Assembly (NCBI RefSeq): GCF_000375425.1
Contig: NZ_AQXG01000004.1
Location: 101,651 to 165,650, forward strand
Source of the DNA: Gracilimonas tropica DSM 19535
GTDB lineage: Bacteria; Bacteroidota; Rhodothermia; Balneolales; Balneolaceae
Reading direction: 5' to 3'
Length of the DNA stretch: 64,000 nucleotides
In this document: positions 48,201 to 58,220 of the stretch, piece by piece
Layout of the letters: each line of letters starts with the position of its first letter
How positions within the stretch are numbered: position 1 is the stretch's first letter
Made by a program: the position numbers and the translations under genes
The notes under the pieces: generated by a model
The model's database searches: none
The model's input: the letters and a program-made list of their open reading frames with translations, nothing else
Told to the model about the DNA's origin: nothing

Positions 48201-51200
48201 ATTATTTCCGGCTCAGCCCGAAGCTTTCCGTCATTATAGATAACATAGCCGGCCATTTTTTGGAATAAATGAAACTGTCCGCTGCTGATGCCCAAATGTT
48301 CCAATTCCACATTGTTGTAGATCACCGAAAGGTCGAATGCACGGTTTACCGCATAAGGATTATCAAAAAGATCAGTGATCTTGGCAGCCTCTTCCCTGGA
48401 ACGCGCCCATCCGGTCCCAAAAGTAACCTCTTTTTTTTCTCCCGGGCCAAGATGTACCACTCTCCGAATGCTAAAAACAGGATCCGAAACATTCCCCAAT
48501 GAACCGCTTAAGCGATTGCCCTCTTCCATTGCCAGGGGATTTTTAAGTGATCGCCCCCGCCCTATAAATTTAGCACGTTCCGTTTCAAACTGAAGAGGTT
48601 CCGTAAGGTGATCAAGATCATGAGCTGCCAGTGTGTGAACCAGGAAATCGGGTTGTTCATCGCTGCTTCTTGGCCGCCGCCACGCTATAATAGAATGATT
48701 CTCTGCCAGGTAATCTGTTTGCACAAATAACTTGGAAAATGCAGGATGAGCGGTGTAAGCCTCCCATGTATTCAAAACAATTTCACCGTAACTGGTAAGC
48801 TCAAGCTTTCGCGGCCGGTCAGAGTAGTTTGTTAAGGTGATCTTCCTCAGCTCAATAGGATGATCGGGCGAGATCGTGATTTCAGTGGTTGTCTCGACCC
48901 ATTGATCTACGCGTGACGTTTGTATTTTACTGTGATGAAACCAAGAATCGTAACGATCAGGTTTACGTTGCACCGGTTGATGATGGGAAGACCAGAAAAC
49001 ACCGGTTTCCAAATCTTTGATATACACAAAAGTACCCAATGGGTCTTCAGTAGCATCGGGTTTCCATCCCGTTAAAATGGTATTATTATATTTTAAACGC
49101 CCCGTACCGGCGTGTCCTTCATAGGCATGCAACTTACCGTTCGATAGTAGATGTATTCTGGGAGGGGCATTTATCAGGTCGTTTTCGGTCGCATTTTCTA
49201 TAACATGTTTTGGGCTGAATTGCTCACCGGGTTCCAGTTCAACATCTATTGGATGTGGTTCCTTGATCGGGATGCCGCGTGGAATACGTTCCTGTAATAA
49301 TAATTCACATGATCTTATCTTTGGGTCGGAATGGAAATAGGCATGAACAGGCCAGTCCTTCAACACATTCACAAGCGCGATCATGCTCATTCCGTGATGA
49401 TGGGCCATATAAATTTTCACCACTTTATAGCTTTCTTCTTCGCTCAGATGCTCACGGGTAAAATCAATTGCATCGTAGTAACCCCAAAGGCCAAAAGCTC
49501 CTAATTTGTTGAGTTCTTTCATGTTCTCAAAAGATAAAACCGGATTAACCATCAACGAAAGTAACGTAGCATACGGGGCTACCACAAATTCCTCTGCCAG
49601 TCCTCGTTTTAACCCAAGACCGGGGGCTCCAAAAGCTCTGTATTGATAATTCAGATCCATGTTCAACACATTGTATGCACTTTCCGAAAATCCCCATGGC
49701 CGTTTAAAGCGGTTTGCATACGAACGCTGCCATTCAACAATGTATTTATAGGTATGGCTTAACAGTGTGTGCGGATATGCGCGCATGAAGAGCAGCGGCA
49801 TCAAATACTCAAAAGCTGTGCCACCCCACGAAAGTAAAAATTCATTCCTGTTAAGGCTTGTTAACCTTCGGCCCAGGCGAAACCAGTGTTCGGAGGGAAC
49901 ATCCCCTTTTGCAATGGCGATCAGTGAAGCGATCCTTGCCTCACTTGCCAACAAATCGTACGAACTTTTGTCGAGCTGTGCACGGTCTACATTATACCCA
50001 ATGCTGAAGAGGCCCCGCTTTTCCATATACAGGAAACTGAAATCCATTTCATCAACCAACAGCCTGCACGTTTTTTTGATCGTTTGCACCTGCTCTTTCA
50101 TCTTCCTCACGATCGAATCTCCGGTTCTTCTATAGCGATCTTCAAGAGAACTTGAAAACACTTCTTCATCTTCTAACAGTTCTAATTCTTCAAGATAGGC
50201 CTCTATTTGCTGTAATGGTGATTCCAGCCAGTATAGCAGATCATCGACGATCTCATCTCCCAGAATATTTCTCATCAACATCAGGTTTGATGCACTTAAA
50301 TGACTGGCGCAATCTTTAAGTGATTTGAGTTTTCGAATGGATTCCTGAACATTGAGTACTTTGGCTTCTGTTTTTGAAAGCTTTTCCAGCATATTCTGAA
50401 TACAGATGCCAATGGTTTGATATACTTCCGGCTGTTCCTCAAATTCTAACCGATACTCTTCTACAACCGCATTAACGGTATGAACCGTATCTAATAATCC
50501 ATCCCAAAAAGCATCATTGACTGATTTTCTGTGCCATATATGCTCTACCGCCTGTTCCACCACCATCAGTCCGGCTGCAAGATTTCCCGAATCTACCGTA
50601 GAAATGTATTTGGGATTCAAGACTTCTCCCAGGCGAATATCATACCAATTAAAGAAATGTCCCTTATACCGCTCAAGCCTTGCTAACGATGCTAATGTAC
50701 GCTCGAGTCTTGAGAACAGCTGCCTTGCGGTGATATAGCCCATTTCAAATGCTGAAACCGTGGAAACAAGCGTGAGCCCAATATTTGTGGGAGAAGTACG
50801 TGCCACGGGAGGCAGATCCGGATCTTTTTGATCATTGTCAGGCGGCAGCCATGAATACTCTTCTGTTACTAACCGTTCAAAATAGAACCAGGTACGCCGG
50901 GCGCTACTTCTGAGCTCCATTCGGGCGTCTTCAGATAACCCGGGAGACCGATCCTTTTGAGGTTGACTCAAATACCATGCAAAAACAGGAGAGCTCATCC
51001 ATAACAAAGAAAATGGAGCGATCACCCATAGATCCTGAGGGTTGATAAAGAAAGCTAATATCAACACTGAAAGTCCAAAAACCATGGAGGTAGTCATTGA
51101 TCGTGTATAGGAGAGCAATGTATTTAAGGCCATTTGTTCCGTTTGGGATGCCGAGATCCATTCCAGCAGTTTCTTTTCTGATACATGAACACGCCACAGA

Positions 51201-53923
51201 GCCCGAAATATGGCGTCAAGGTTTAGGATCATTTGGTGAGGAAGTATCGCTAATGTTGATATGGCCTGAATGGTGTTTACTTTCAGGTTCAGCCGGACTT
51301 TCTCAACATATAATTTCCATTTGGTCCGGGTGGGACGGTTCAGGATATCTGTTGAAAAGCTCACATAAATAGGAAAAGCAAGGATACCAAAGGCTACCAA
51401 AGTCCATAGAAAAGCAGACCCAGGCAGCCAAAACCAACCGGTTATAAAAAGTATCATTAGAAATAATGGATTTAATGAGCGCCGGAGATTATCAAATATC
51501 TTCCATCGCGAAAGCAGGCCGATGGGGTTGGCGGTGCTTTGCTTCCGTTCCGGAACTTTAGGTAACAACCAGGATGCTATTTGCCAGTCCCCCCGAGCCC
51601 AACGGTGATTTCGTTTGCAGTAGCTGTTGTAATTTCCCGGGTAATCGTCAAAAAGTTCAGTATCGGTGCTTAGTGCCGTTCTTATGTAGGAACTCTCGAG
51701 CAAATCGTGCGATAGCACACGGTTTTCAGGCAACCGGTTATGCATTACGGTATCAAATGCACATACATCGTAGATACCTTTCCCGGTAAAAACTCCATAT
51801 CCAAAAAGGTCCTGGTACACATCCGACACGGCTGTAGTATAAATATCGATTCCAACATTCCCGGAAAAATACCGGGTAAAACTCGTTCGGTAAGCGGAAT
51901 CAGGGGCGATAGAAATACGGGGCTGAATGATGCCGTACCCTTCAGTGATCATATTCTTTTCCGGGTCAAGAACGGCACGGTTTAATGGATGCGAAGCGAT
52001 CTTCACCAATTCTTTGATGCTCCCGGGAGGCGTGCGGGTATCTGCATCCAAAGTGAGCACAAAGCGTATGGGGCTGTGCGCTATACTTTCAAAAAAATTT
52101 CCATATATATAGCTGAATGGAGCGTGCTCTTTTGGATTACACAGCAGATGATTAAGCTGTTCCAGTTTGCCTCGTTTTCGCTCCCATCCCATCCACTTTC
52201 TTTCCTTCTCGTTCCATTCTCTTTTCCGGTGCAATACAAAGAATTTATCTCCGTATTTACCGGAATACTGTTCATTCAGTTGACTTACTCCCTCTTCTAC
52301 CTTTTGAAGAACCGGCCCATCCGAAAGCATGATCTTTCTCTCGGCATCCGCAAAATCACTAAGCAGAGCAAACTGTAAGCCTGGATCAGGATTAGCATGT
52401 GCTGTGATCTCCAGCTTCTCCAGGTATCGTTCCGCATCTTTTTCATTGTTCAGGATTACCGGCACAACCACCAACGTACGGTCCTGATCCGGGATATCCT
52501 CTTTGATTCTCATTTTTGGAAGTACACGGGGAGGCAGGGTAAATGCAAAAAACCGGTTCACAATCGAAATGGCTAATTCAAGAGAGGGGAACAGGGCAAC
52601 CAGCATGACCGTCAATTTGATATAAAACCGATTGTCCGCTAAACCGGTCAGATGCCATAGTATCAATAAAAGAAGAACCGAAGTTGCCAGAATAAACAGG
52701 ATATATAAGAACGACTGTTTTTCAAAAGCACTCCGTACCAGCTCACCCGCAGAGCGGTGTGTTTTCAACTCCTTATTTAGTTTGATGTATCCTTTTCCGA
52801 TCAGGAAGTAACCCACGTGTGTTTTTAAAACAGAAGGGTCGAATAGCTTCCTGTCGGTTTCCATACCGGCATCACCCCGGTTTATCTCTGCCAACTTCAG
52901 TACTTTTTCTGCTACTTCAGTCTCCGTAAAAGCCGACCTCCCGCTAAGCCGCTCTACCACGCGACGGTAATCGTCCTTTGTTTTATGATCCATAAGCGTA
53001 TAAATACCCATGGGATCAAGCTTCAGGATTCGGTCAACGATGGAACAGTCTTCTACAAAATCTTCCCACTCTATCTCGGTGGAATTCCGAAATGAGATCA
53101 CCGCATTTTGGATACTCACCTGAATTTTAGATTGCCGTTGCAAGTCTTCCCTCAATCCTTCTTCAAGGGTAGTTCCAAAAGAACTCAGACGATATTCGAA
53201 CCACCGCTTTAACTCCTCCGACATCATCCCTTCCAGCTGAAGCTGATGAGCCAGTTCTATTAACAAAAGCCGGTTTTCAAATCCATTTTCCTCTGCATTA
53301 AGCCAATCAATAATACTCCGCAGCAATAACCCCGGTTCTCCGGTTTCTGCAGACTGAAGGTTCACAACCAGGTCATGTACTTTTTCCTTGAGTTCCCGGT
53401 GTTTTAAGATGGAAGTTGCCTTGCGTGCCAGCTGATTAACCAGCACCAACCGAACCATAATGGGAATCGCCCAAAGCTCACCCAACCTAAGCGTAACTTC
53501 TTCCTGATAATGCTGAGTATACAACGTGAGGTTTTCCAAGCTGATGATGTTATCAGTATGAATGGTAAGATTGTGAACCAGGTCATAGACACGGGGCAAC
53601 CCTTTATTCACACCCGATCGCAAATGCGGAATATTACGCTGAAAACCGATCGGGAAATCCGTCTCTATCTGTACGATCTGCTCCTGAATGATGTAAAAAT
53701 TATCGATCAGCCATTCCGCCGCCGGCGATATATCCCGGTTTTCCTTTGCTGATTGGGCAAGGATTCTATAAGCACTTGTAAGTATTTCCTTATCCTGAAG
53801 AAGAATCGGTTTAACTGGGTGTATTTCCCTTTTTTTCCCGGAAATCTCATGCCTTCTGGACAGTTCCCTGGCATCCTTCTTGAGTAACTCAGGCTGGAAT
53901 AACAGTGGGGAGTCAGCCTCCAT
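45239..53923 (-). CDS. Cyclic beta-1,2-glucan synthase (NdvB/ChvB-like)
   Basis: 2894 residues, close to the length of Brucella and Rhizobium Cgs/NdvB. N-terminal soluble part (1-390), two membrane helices (about 395-460), the GT84 synthase domain (about 480-830) with the D-x-D motif in TLDADTRTPPG (about 625) and the acceptor motif RNHRWARGDWQ, more helices (about 840-1010), a glycoamylase-like domain (about 1040-1480), two supersandwich repeats (GHAGTGRLKYNN about 1600; FGIRSELTQF) and a C-terminal GH94 phosphorylase domain with GGGDWNDGMNRVG (about 2558) and RITDDRLWLPY. It makes, sizes and cyclises periplasmic beta-1,2-glucan. It is single in its transcript together with DUF5335. Confidence 0.92.
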   Translation of the reverse strand: MEADSPLLFQPELLKKDARELSRRHEISGKKREIHPVKPILLQDKEILTSAYRILAQSAKENRDISPAAEWLIDNFYIIQEQIVQIETDFPIGFQRNIPHLRSGVNKGLPRVYDLVHNLTIHTDNIISLENLTLYTQHYQEEVTLRLGELWAIPIMVRLVLVNQLARKATSILKHRELKEKVHDLVVNLQSAETGEPGLLLRSIIDWLNAEENGFENRLLLIELAHQLQLEGMMSEELKRWFEYRLSSFGTTLEEGLREDLQRQSKIQVSIQNAVISFRNSTEIEWEDFVEDCSIVDRILKLDPMGIYTLMDHKTKDDYRRVVERLSGRSAFTETEVAEKVLKLAEINRGDAGMETDRKLFDPSVLKTHVGYFLIGKGYIKLNKELKTHRSAGELVRSAFEKQSFLYILFILATSVLLLLILWHLTGLADNRFYIKLTVMLVALFPSLELAISIVNRFFAFTLPPRVLPKMRIKEDIPDQDRTLVVVPVILNNEKDAERYLEKLEITAHANPDPGLQFALLSDFADAERKIMLSDGPVLQKVEEGVSQLNEQYSGKYGDKFFVLHRKREWNEKERKWMGWERKRGKLEQLNHLLCNPKEHAPFSYIYGNFFESIAHSPIRFVLTLDADTRTPPGSIKELVKIASHPLNRAVLDPEKNMITEGYGIIQPRISIAPDSAYRTSFTRYFSGNVGIDIYTTAVSDVYQDLFGYGVFTGKGIYDVCAFDTVMHNRLPENRVLSHDLLESSYIRTALSTDTELFDDYPGNYNSYCKRNHRWARGDWQIASWLLPKVPERKQSTANPIGLLSRWKIFDNLRRSLNPLFLMILFITGWFWLPGSAFLWTLVAFGILAFPIYVSFSTDILNRPTRTKWKLYVEKVRLNLKVNTIQAISTLAILPHQMILNLDAIFRALWRVHVSEKKLLEWISASQTEQMALNTLLSYTRSMTTSMVFGLSVLILAFFINPQDLWVIAPFSLLWMSSPVFAWYLSQPQKDRSPGLSEDARMELRSSARRTWFYFERLVTEEYSWLPPDNDQKDPDLPPVARTSPTNIGLTLVSTVSAFEMGYITARQLFSRLERTLASLARLERYKGHFFNWYDIRLGEVLNPKYISTVDSGNLAAGLMVVEQAVEHIWHRKSVNDAFWDGLLDTVHTVNAVVEEYRLEFEEQPEVYQTIGICIQNMLEKLSKTEAKVLNVQESIRKLKSLKDCASHLSASNLMLMRNILGDEIVDDLLYWLESPLQQIEAYLEELELLEDEEVFSSSLEDRYRRTGDSIVRKMKEQVQTIKKTCRLLVDEMDFSFLYMEKRGLFSIGYNVDRAQLDKSSYDLLASEARIASLIAIAKGDVPSEHWFRLGRRLTSLNRNEFLLSWGGTAFEYLMPLLFMRAYPHTLLSHTYKYIVEWQRSYANRFKRPWGFSESAYNVLNMDLNYQYRAFGAPGLGLKRGLAEEFVVAPYATLLSLMVNPVLSFENMKELNKLGAFGLWGYYDAIDFTREHLSEEESYKVVKIYMAHHHGMSMIALVNVLKDWPVHAYFHSDPKIRSCELLLQERIPRGIPIKEPHPIDVELEPGEQFSPKHVIENATENDLINAPPRIHLLSNGKLHAYEGHAGTGRLKYNNTILTGWKPDATEDPLGTFVYIKDLETGVFWSSHHQPVQRKPDRYDSWFHHSKIQTSRVDQWVETTTEITISPDHPIELRKITLTNYSDRPRKLELTSYGEIVLNTWEAYTAHPAFSKLFVQTDYLAENHSIIAWRRPRSSDEQPDFLVHTLAAHDLDHLTEPLQFETERAKFIGRGRSLKNPLAMEEGNRLSGSLGNVSDPVFSIRRVVHLGPGEKKEVTFGTGWARSREEAAKITDLFDNPYAVNRAFDLSVIYNNVELEHLGISSGQFHLFQKMAGYVIYNDGKLRAEPEIISQNRKFQSNLWGYGISGDLPLIVFRVSNTDQLKYVNRMLNGHLLWKNRGLYTDLLILNDHPPSYADEVEEGIKKAIEHHQSRQKNHDTGKVFLHRTERLPEEDLNLMLTYASVILNGEFPNIDELSGRQRSEVMASGHPVFSKVKDAEIRKVRDQEEAESLSFFNGYGGFTEQGKAYKLLINRDKNGELRLPPAPWINVISNPDFGFLATESGGGYTWSENSRENKLTSWANDPVLDPSSEAFYIRDFKSKRYWSLTPQPAPGAEGYEVIHGFGYSTYKHTSFGIRSELTQFVDLTDPVKISRIRVQNIGSTRKIISVVNYNEWVLGIQRDRSSRFVLQEFDDAQNALFAQNWYNNEFAPRTAFASVRTGEGLGAEFSFATDRQWFIGRNNGLEAPEGISTHSVLNNEVVTGGDPCAAFQTNVWLEPGEEKEVVVILGEAESKAGAIHFIDKYSKTEETSSSFEKVTSHWDQTLSAIQVETPDDSLNTIMNGWLMYQTIACRMWARTGYYQAGGAFGFRDQLQDSMAALFADPELARKQILLHASRQFPEGDVLHWWHPPTARGIRSRITDDRLWLPYVTYHYIRITGKADILEEMVPFITARQLEQSEHEVYLQPHISSEKANLYEHCLRAVRVSLKFGPHGLPLMGGGDWNDGMNRVGHQGQGESVWLGFFLYQILTQFVGIAESRNDHETANEFKLQAEELYQKLNKEGWDGEWYLRAFYDDGTPLGSSKNAECRIDAISQSWAILSGVASRERAEKALISLEKYLISEQDGIIRLLDPPFDKTEKDPGYIKGYVPGVRENGGQYTHAAVWVIKAFAEQGHGEKAVRYLHMINPVNHGRDHDSISRYKTEPYAVAADVYGEPPFVGQGGWTWYTGSAGWMYQVILESVLGLKLVGDELWVKPSISASWSSYRVKWRLPDGKTTYEIEVENRDGVEGGFLEIEADGALYEGQKAQAKVKLKFDGGTHTIKMHLLKAESVEENKG

Positions 53924-53933
53924 GATGAGTCCG

Positions 53934-54260
53934 TTAACGGGTTTCTATTATGTTTTTGGTACCGTCCTTTTCTAATACTTCAAAACTTAAGATCCACCCG
54001 CTTTTTTCTTCATCCACATAGATTTCCTGAGGATGATTGATGACCCGGTTCAATCCATCTACCTGTACCTCAAACGTATCACTCCTGCTGTCGTAGCTGA
54101 GTCCTTTAAGAGGCATCCATTTTGTTTCCGGCTGTTCCCCTATCTCTTTGCTTAGAATTCGAATTTCAACATATTCCGGTTTTTTATCTTTCAAATATTT
54201 CTTTGAAAAGTTATCGAAATACGGCTGCCACTCTTTCTTTTCTATTTTTTTGATAGCCAT
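53934..54260 (-). CDS. DUF5335 family protein
   Basis: 108 residues, soluble. The sequence matches DUF5335 in length and pattern (IEKKEWQPYFDNFSKKY, KWMPLKGLSYDSRSDTFEV and INHPQEIYVDEE). The family has no assigned activity; it often lies beside stress and osmotic glucan or dormancy genes. It starts the operon and ends 10 nt before the cyclic glucan synthase start. Confidence 0.8.
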   Translation of the reverse strand: MAIKKIEKKEWQPYFDNFSKKYLKDKKPEYVEIRILSKEIGEQPETKWMPLKGLSYDSRSDTFEVQVDGLNRVINHPQEIYVDEEKSGWILSFEVLEKDGTKNIIETR

Positions 54261-54420
54261 TTCAACGCCTCCTGTTGGTTTTTTTGCGTTTATCTAATTT
54301 CAAAACTGAGGCCCTATTTGGAAGGCAGGAGGATTCAACAAAGTTTGAGGGGGAAACTATTACAGTTTAATTAGCTCTCTCTTTACAGTTTTTCAGCACT
54401 ATTTCCTCTAATTATTGTGA

Positions 54421-54432
54421 GGCTTTAAAGCC
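54421..54432. promoter_or_regulatory. 12-nt palindrome GGCTTTAAAGCC upstream of the bactofilin-like gene
   Basis: It lies 27 nt before the start codon at 54459. A near copy (GGCTTTAAAGCA) is at 63163-63174 before the ribonucleotide reductase gene. Possibly an operator shared by genes of the block. Confidence 0.35.
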
Positions 54433-54458
54433 CTTTTAAACAACTAATTCAGCTTGAC

Positions 54459-55598
54459 ATGAAGAAGAGTATCATTTTAACCGGCCTGTCGCTCATCCTG
54501 TTGGCCGGTGAATTGTGGGGACAGGGAAGTACCTATCGCAGTGGGGAAATTGTACGAATTACAAAAACGGATTCCATTCGAAGTCAACTTTTTACCACGG
54601 GAGACATTGTGGAAGTACTTGGCTGGGTCGGTAACGACATCGTATCCGCTTCCGAATCACTGACTATAACCGGTGAAATCATGGATGATGCGATTGTAGC
54701 CGCAAGTGAGATCAATATGCGCGGCACCGTGCACGACCTCTTTGCGGCAGCCGGTGAAAATGTAACCATAGACGGAGAGGTCATGGGAGATGTATTTGCA
54801 GCGGGAGCAACGGTACGGGTTACCGAAAATGCCCGAATCAGAGGGAATGCCAATCTTGCCGGACAACGTGTTTTATTCGAAGGCGGCACTGTAGAAGGTA
54901 ATCTCAAAATAGCCGGTGATCAGCTGGAATTGAACGGCTCTGTACTTAAAAAAACAGAATTATACAGTTATAAGATCAATTTTGGACCAAATTATGAAGC
55001 ACCGCTCGGTACCGATATCTACAGTGACCGGCCTGTGTACCATGAAAATCTGGGTAATTTGCCGGAGAATTTATACATCAACATTGAAGAACCGAATATT
55101 GCCGAAGTGCTGCTTTTCAAAGGTGGAATTTATCTTTCTTTGTTGGTAACAGGGCTTATTCTAATCGCGGTTTTTAAGAACACCAGTAAAGATCTCTATA
55201 AGTTTTCAACTGAACAGTTCTGGAAAAATACCGGTATGGGATTACTTTCTTTTATTGCATACCCCATTATTTTAATTATTCTTGCAGTACTGATCATCAC
55301 CCTTCCCCTTTCCTTTATTCTTCTGCTGTTATATGGATTTTTTTTATTGGCCGGGTATCTGTTGGTGGCGTTGGTTTTGGGAGTTGGCGCCCTCCGGTTT
55401 CTGAAAAAAGAGGATAAAGAGGTTTCTTACTACTGGGGATTACTCCTCGGTATGATACTGGTTGGTATTATTGTAAACCTGCCGTTTCTTGGATGGCTGT
55501 TCCACGCCATATTCATTTTCTTTGGGCTCGGAAGCCTGATCTTGTACATCTGGAGAATTCGGACCCTTCCTCAGCCTTCAGCTGAGGTAAGCGCCTGA
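54459..55598 (+). CDS. Bactofilin-like repeat protein with C-terminal membrane domain
   Basis: 379 residues. Signal peptide (1-20, LAGELWG) and, about residues 45-165, hydrophobic short repeats (ITGEIMDDAIVAASEI, IDGEVMGDVFAAGA) that look like the beta-helical bactofilin/polymer-forming fold. The C-terminal half has four to five membrane segments (about 220-370). Fused bactofilin-like and membrane domains are found in many Bacteroidota and may organise the envelope. It is 4 nt upstream of the MMPL exporter gene, so they act together. Confidence 0.8.
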   Translation: MKKSIILTGLSLILLAGELWGQGSTYRSGEIVRITKTDSIRSQLFTTGDIVEVLGWVGNDIVSASESLTITGEIMDDAIVAASEINMRGTVHDLFAAAGENVTIDGEVMGDVFAAGATVRVTENARIRGNANLAGQRVLFEGGTVEGNLKIAGDQLELNGSVLKKTELYSYKINFGPNYEAPLGTDIYSDRPVYHENLGNLPENLYINIEEPNIAEVLLFKGGIYLSLLVTGLILIAVFKNTSKDLYKFSTEQFWKNTGMGLLSFIAYPIILIILAVLIITLPLSFILLLLYGFFLLAGYLLVALVLGVGALRFLKKEDKEVSYYWGLLLGMILVGIIVNLPFLGWLFHAIFIFFGLGSLILYIWRIRTLPQPSAEVSA

Positions 55599-55602
55599 TA
55601 CC

Positions 55603-58131
55603 ATGATCGATCAACTCTTTAACCTGCTTCGTCCTTTCATCCATTGGGTCATCAGAAAGCCGATCCCGGTATTTTTGACCTGTGTAGGATTGGCCATTGC
55701 AGGTTTTTTGCTGGCAAGCCGGCTCACCATTGATACGGATCTTTCTAACCTTATTCCTGATTCCTACCACAGTGTCCAGGCTTTGAACACGCTTACAAAG
55801 CAGGTTGGAGGCGAGCATGATGCTACTGTATCTATCGAAAGTCCCTACTTCAAAGCAAATAAAGATTTTGCAGAAGCTTTCATCCCAAAAGCCCTTCAGC
55901 TTGAACGTCCCCGATATAATGCTCCTTATTTTACTCGAGTACAATATCGGCGAGAGATCTCATTTCTAAAGCGAAACGCCCTTTATTTTGCAACCTCATC
56001 GGAGTTGGATCTCCTTGAAGACTATCTGAAAGCAGAAATTGAAGATGCCAAACAGAAAGCGAACCCTTTTTATTTTGAGCTTGATGAAGAAGAAGGCTTA
56101 AACACTGATTCGCTGGGAGATGAACTCAATACCAAGTACGAGGAATTGGTGGGCTCAGAGTACAACATCTCTCCCGACTCTACGGTCTTGGTTGTCAAGT
56201 TTTTTCCAAGTCATGCCCAAACGGAGATCCGTTTTATAGAAGATGCCTACAATGACCTAAATGCCCTCATAAAACAACTCGATCCTGCTTCATTTCACCC
56301 CGACATGAAAGTGGTGGCCGGCGGCCGAATGATCCGAACCCTCATTGAAATTGAGAGCATTGTCGATGATGTCAAAAATTCGTTTGGGGCCGGGGTTTTA
56401 ATGCTCATGATCGCCGTTGTCTCCTATTTTTTCTATAAAAGCTATCGTGCTCGGGCCGGTCATCGCTTTGACCCTTCCCTGCTGTTTTCACAATTGCTTC
56501 AGGTTCCGGCTCACACCATTATTATGGCGCTTCCATTGCTCGTAAGCTTGTGCTGGACTTTTGGCCTTGCCTTCCTTTTCTATGGGCACCTGAATATCAT
56601 GACCTCCACGCTTGGATTGCTTCTATTTGGGATGGGGATTGACTTCGGAATCCACTTTTTTGCACGCTATACCGAAGAGCGCAGCAAAGGCGAGTCGGTA
56701 CCCGAAGCAATAGAAACAACGTTTATGACCACCGGCCAGGCAATTTTTGCGGTTGGAGTTACCACCGCTGCTGCTTTTTTCATTCTGATGCTGGCTGATT
56801 TCAAAGGCTTCAGCGAGTTCGGCGCAATTTCAGGTATCGGGTTGATACTTGCCATATTTGCCTACATTATTTTCTTACCGGCCCTGCTGGTGATCCTGGA
56901 GCGAAGTCCTATGCTCAACCTACATACCGACATTCCCATCCGTCCCGAGACAAGCGTAACTCACCAAGAAAAAGGAAGCCAAAAACGCCAAAAGGTTGTT
57001 TCATTTTCAATTCTTGGGGCTGCATTGATAATTACGGCCATTTCTTTGATTGAGCTCCCGCATATTTCCTTTGAATATGACTTTGGGAAACTGGAGCCCA
57101 CTTACGAACGCTATGATGAGCTATACAGAACCGCCTCAAAAGCATCTCGCGGACGCAGCGACCGCAATGCCGCTTACATTATTGTTGACCATGCTGAAGA
57201 GGCCCCAGAAGTAGCTGATATTTTGAGGAAGCGAATGGAAATGGATTACCGGACTCCTACCATCAGAGAAGTCGAGGTTTTTCAGGACCGCTATCCTTTT
57301 TCGGATGAAGAAGCACGGTCAAAACTTCTTCGCATAACCCACATCCGAACGCTGCTGGATGATCCTTTTCTAATCAATTCAAAAGATCAGGATATCCTTC
57401 GGCTTCGAACGGCTGCTTCTACCCGGAATGAGATTCCGCTCGACAGTGTCCCCGAATTTCTGAAAGCCCCCTTTACCTCCGCAACCGGCACTATCGGAAA
57501 TCTGGTGATCATACGTCCTCTTTTCAGCCTTTCTGACGGCCGAAATTCCATGAATTTTGCCGATGATGTGGGCTCTGTTACCCTGCCTGACGGAACGACC
57601 TATTATGCCGGGTCCACATCTATCGTCGCCTCAGATATGCTCCGACTTTTAATGGAAGAGACTCCGCTAATGGTCGCTTTAACGATTGCATTCATTGTTA
57701 TTTTTAAGTTATTGATATTACGCCAGGTGAAATGGGTTCTGCTGGCTTTACTGCCTTTAGTTGCCAGCTTTGTGTGGCTTTTTGGATTGATGGAAGTATT
57801 CGGCTGGAAGATCAATTTCTATAATCTTGTGGTATTCCCGACCATTCTGGGGATCGGAGATGACAGCGGCATCCATATCGTTCATCGATACCTTGAGGAA
57901 GGCAAAGGCTCGATCCGCAAAGTACTTTATTCTACCGGTGAACATATCAGCGTTAGTATTTTCACTACCATCCTTGGTTTTAGCGGCTTGCTTTTTTCCA
58001 TTCATCCCGGACTTCGTTCTATCGGTGAATTAGCAACGTTTGGCATCGGTTTATCGCTGTTGGCTGCCCTGGTGCTTTTACCCGCCATCATCCACATTAT
58101 TGAGCAAAATGACCACTCATCCCGTAGCTGA
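55603..58131 (+). CDS. MMPL/RND-family lipid exporter
   Basis: 842 residues. Membrane helix near 15-35, a large periplasmic domain (about 40-240), helices 2-6 (about 260-440) with GMGIDFGIHFFARYTEE, a second periplasmic domain, and the matching block near the C-terminus (GIGDDSGIHIVHRYLEEG). The two D-x-G-I-H motifs carry the proton-relay residues of RND pumps. Members such as HpnN move hopanoids or other lipids to the outer membrane. The gene is coupled to the bactofilin-like protein upstream. Confidence 0.92.
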   Translation: MIDQLFNLLRPFIHWVIRKPIPVFLTCVGLAIAGFLLASRLTIDTDLSNLIPDSYHSVQALNTLTKQVGGEHDATVSIESPYFKANKDFAEAFIPKALQLERPRYNAPYFTRVQYRREISFLKRNALYFATSSELDLLEDYLKAEIEDAKQKANPFYFELDEEEGLNTDSLGDELNTKYEELVGSEYNISPDSTVLVVKFFPSHAQTEIRFIEDAYNDLNALIKQLDPASFHPDMKVVAGGRMIRTLIEIESIVDDVKNSFGAGVLMLMIAVVSYFFYKSYRARAGHRFDPSLLFSQLLQVPAHTIIMALPLLVSLCWTFGLAFLFYGHLNIMTSTLGLLLFGMGIDFGIHFFARYTEERSKGESVPEAIETTFMTTGQAIFAVGVTTAAAFFILMLADFKGFSEFGAISGIGLILAIFAYIIFLPALLVILERSPMLNLHTDIPIRPETSVTHQEKGSQKRQKVVSFSILGAALIITAISLIELPHISFEYDFGKLEPTYERYDELYRTASKASRGRSDRNAAYIIVDHAEEAPEVADILRKRMEMDYRTPTIREVEVFQDRYPFSDEEARSKLLRITHIRTLLDDPFLINSKDQDILRLRTAASTRNEIPLDSVPEFLKAPFTSATGTIGNLVIIRPLFSLSDGRNSMNFADDVGSVTLPDGTTYYAGSTSIVASDMLRLLMEETPLMVALTIAFIVIFKLLILRQVKWVLLALLPLVASFVWLFGLMEVFGWKINFYNLVVFPTILGIGDDSGIHIVHRYLEEGKGSIRKVLYSTGEHISVSIFTTILGFSGLLFSIHPGLRSIGELATFGIGLSLLAALVLLPAIIHIIEQNDHSSRS

Positions 58132-58220
58132 TTTCATTACAAACTGCGGTTCGTAAAACCTACAATGCACTCCTATTTTTTCCTGCTTCGGTTCATTCTT
58201 ACACGGTGTATGTTGCACCC
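58132..58220. other. Gap between the MMPL gene and the riboswitch block
   Basis: 89 nt. No hairpin with a T run is seen directly after the MMPL stop, so exporter transcripts may run into the riboswitch block. No gene is visible. Confidence 0.4.
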
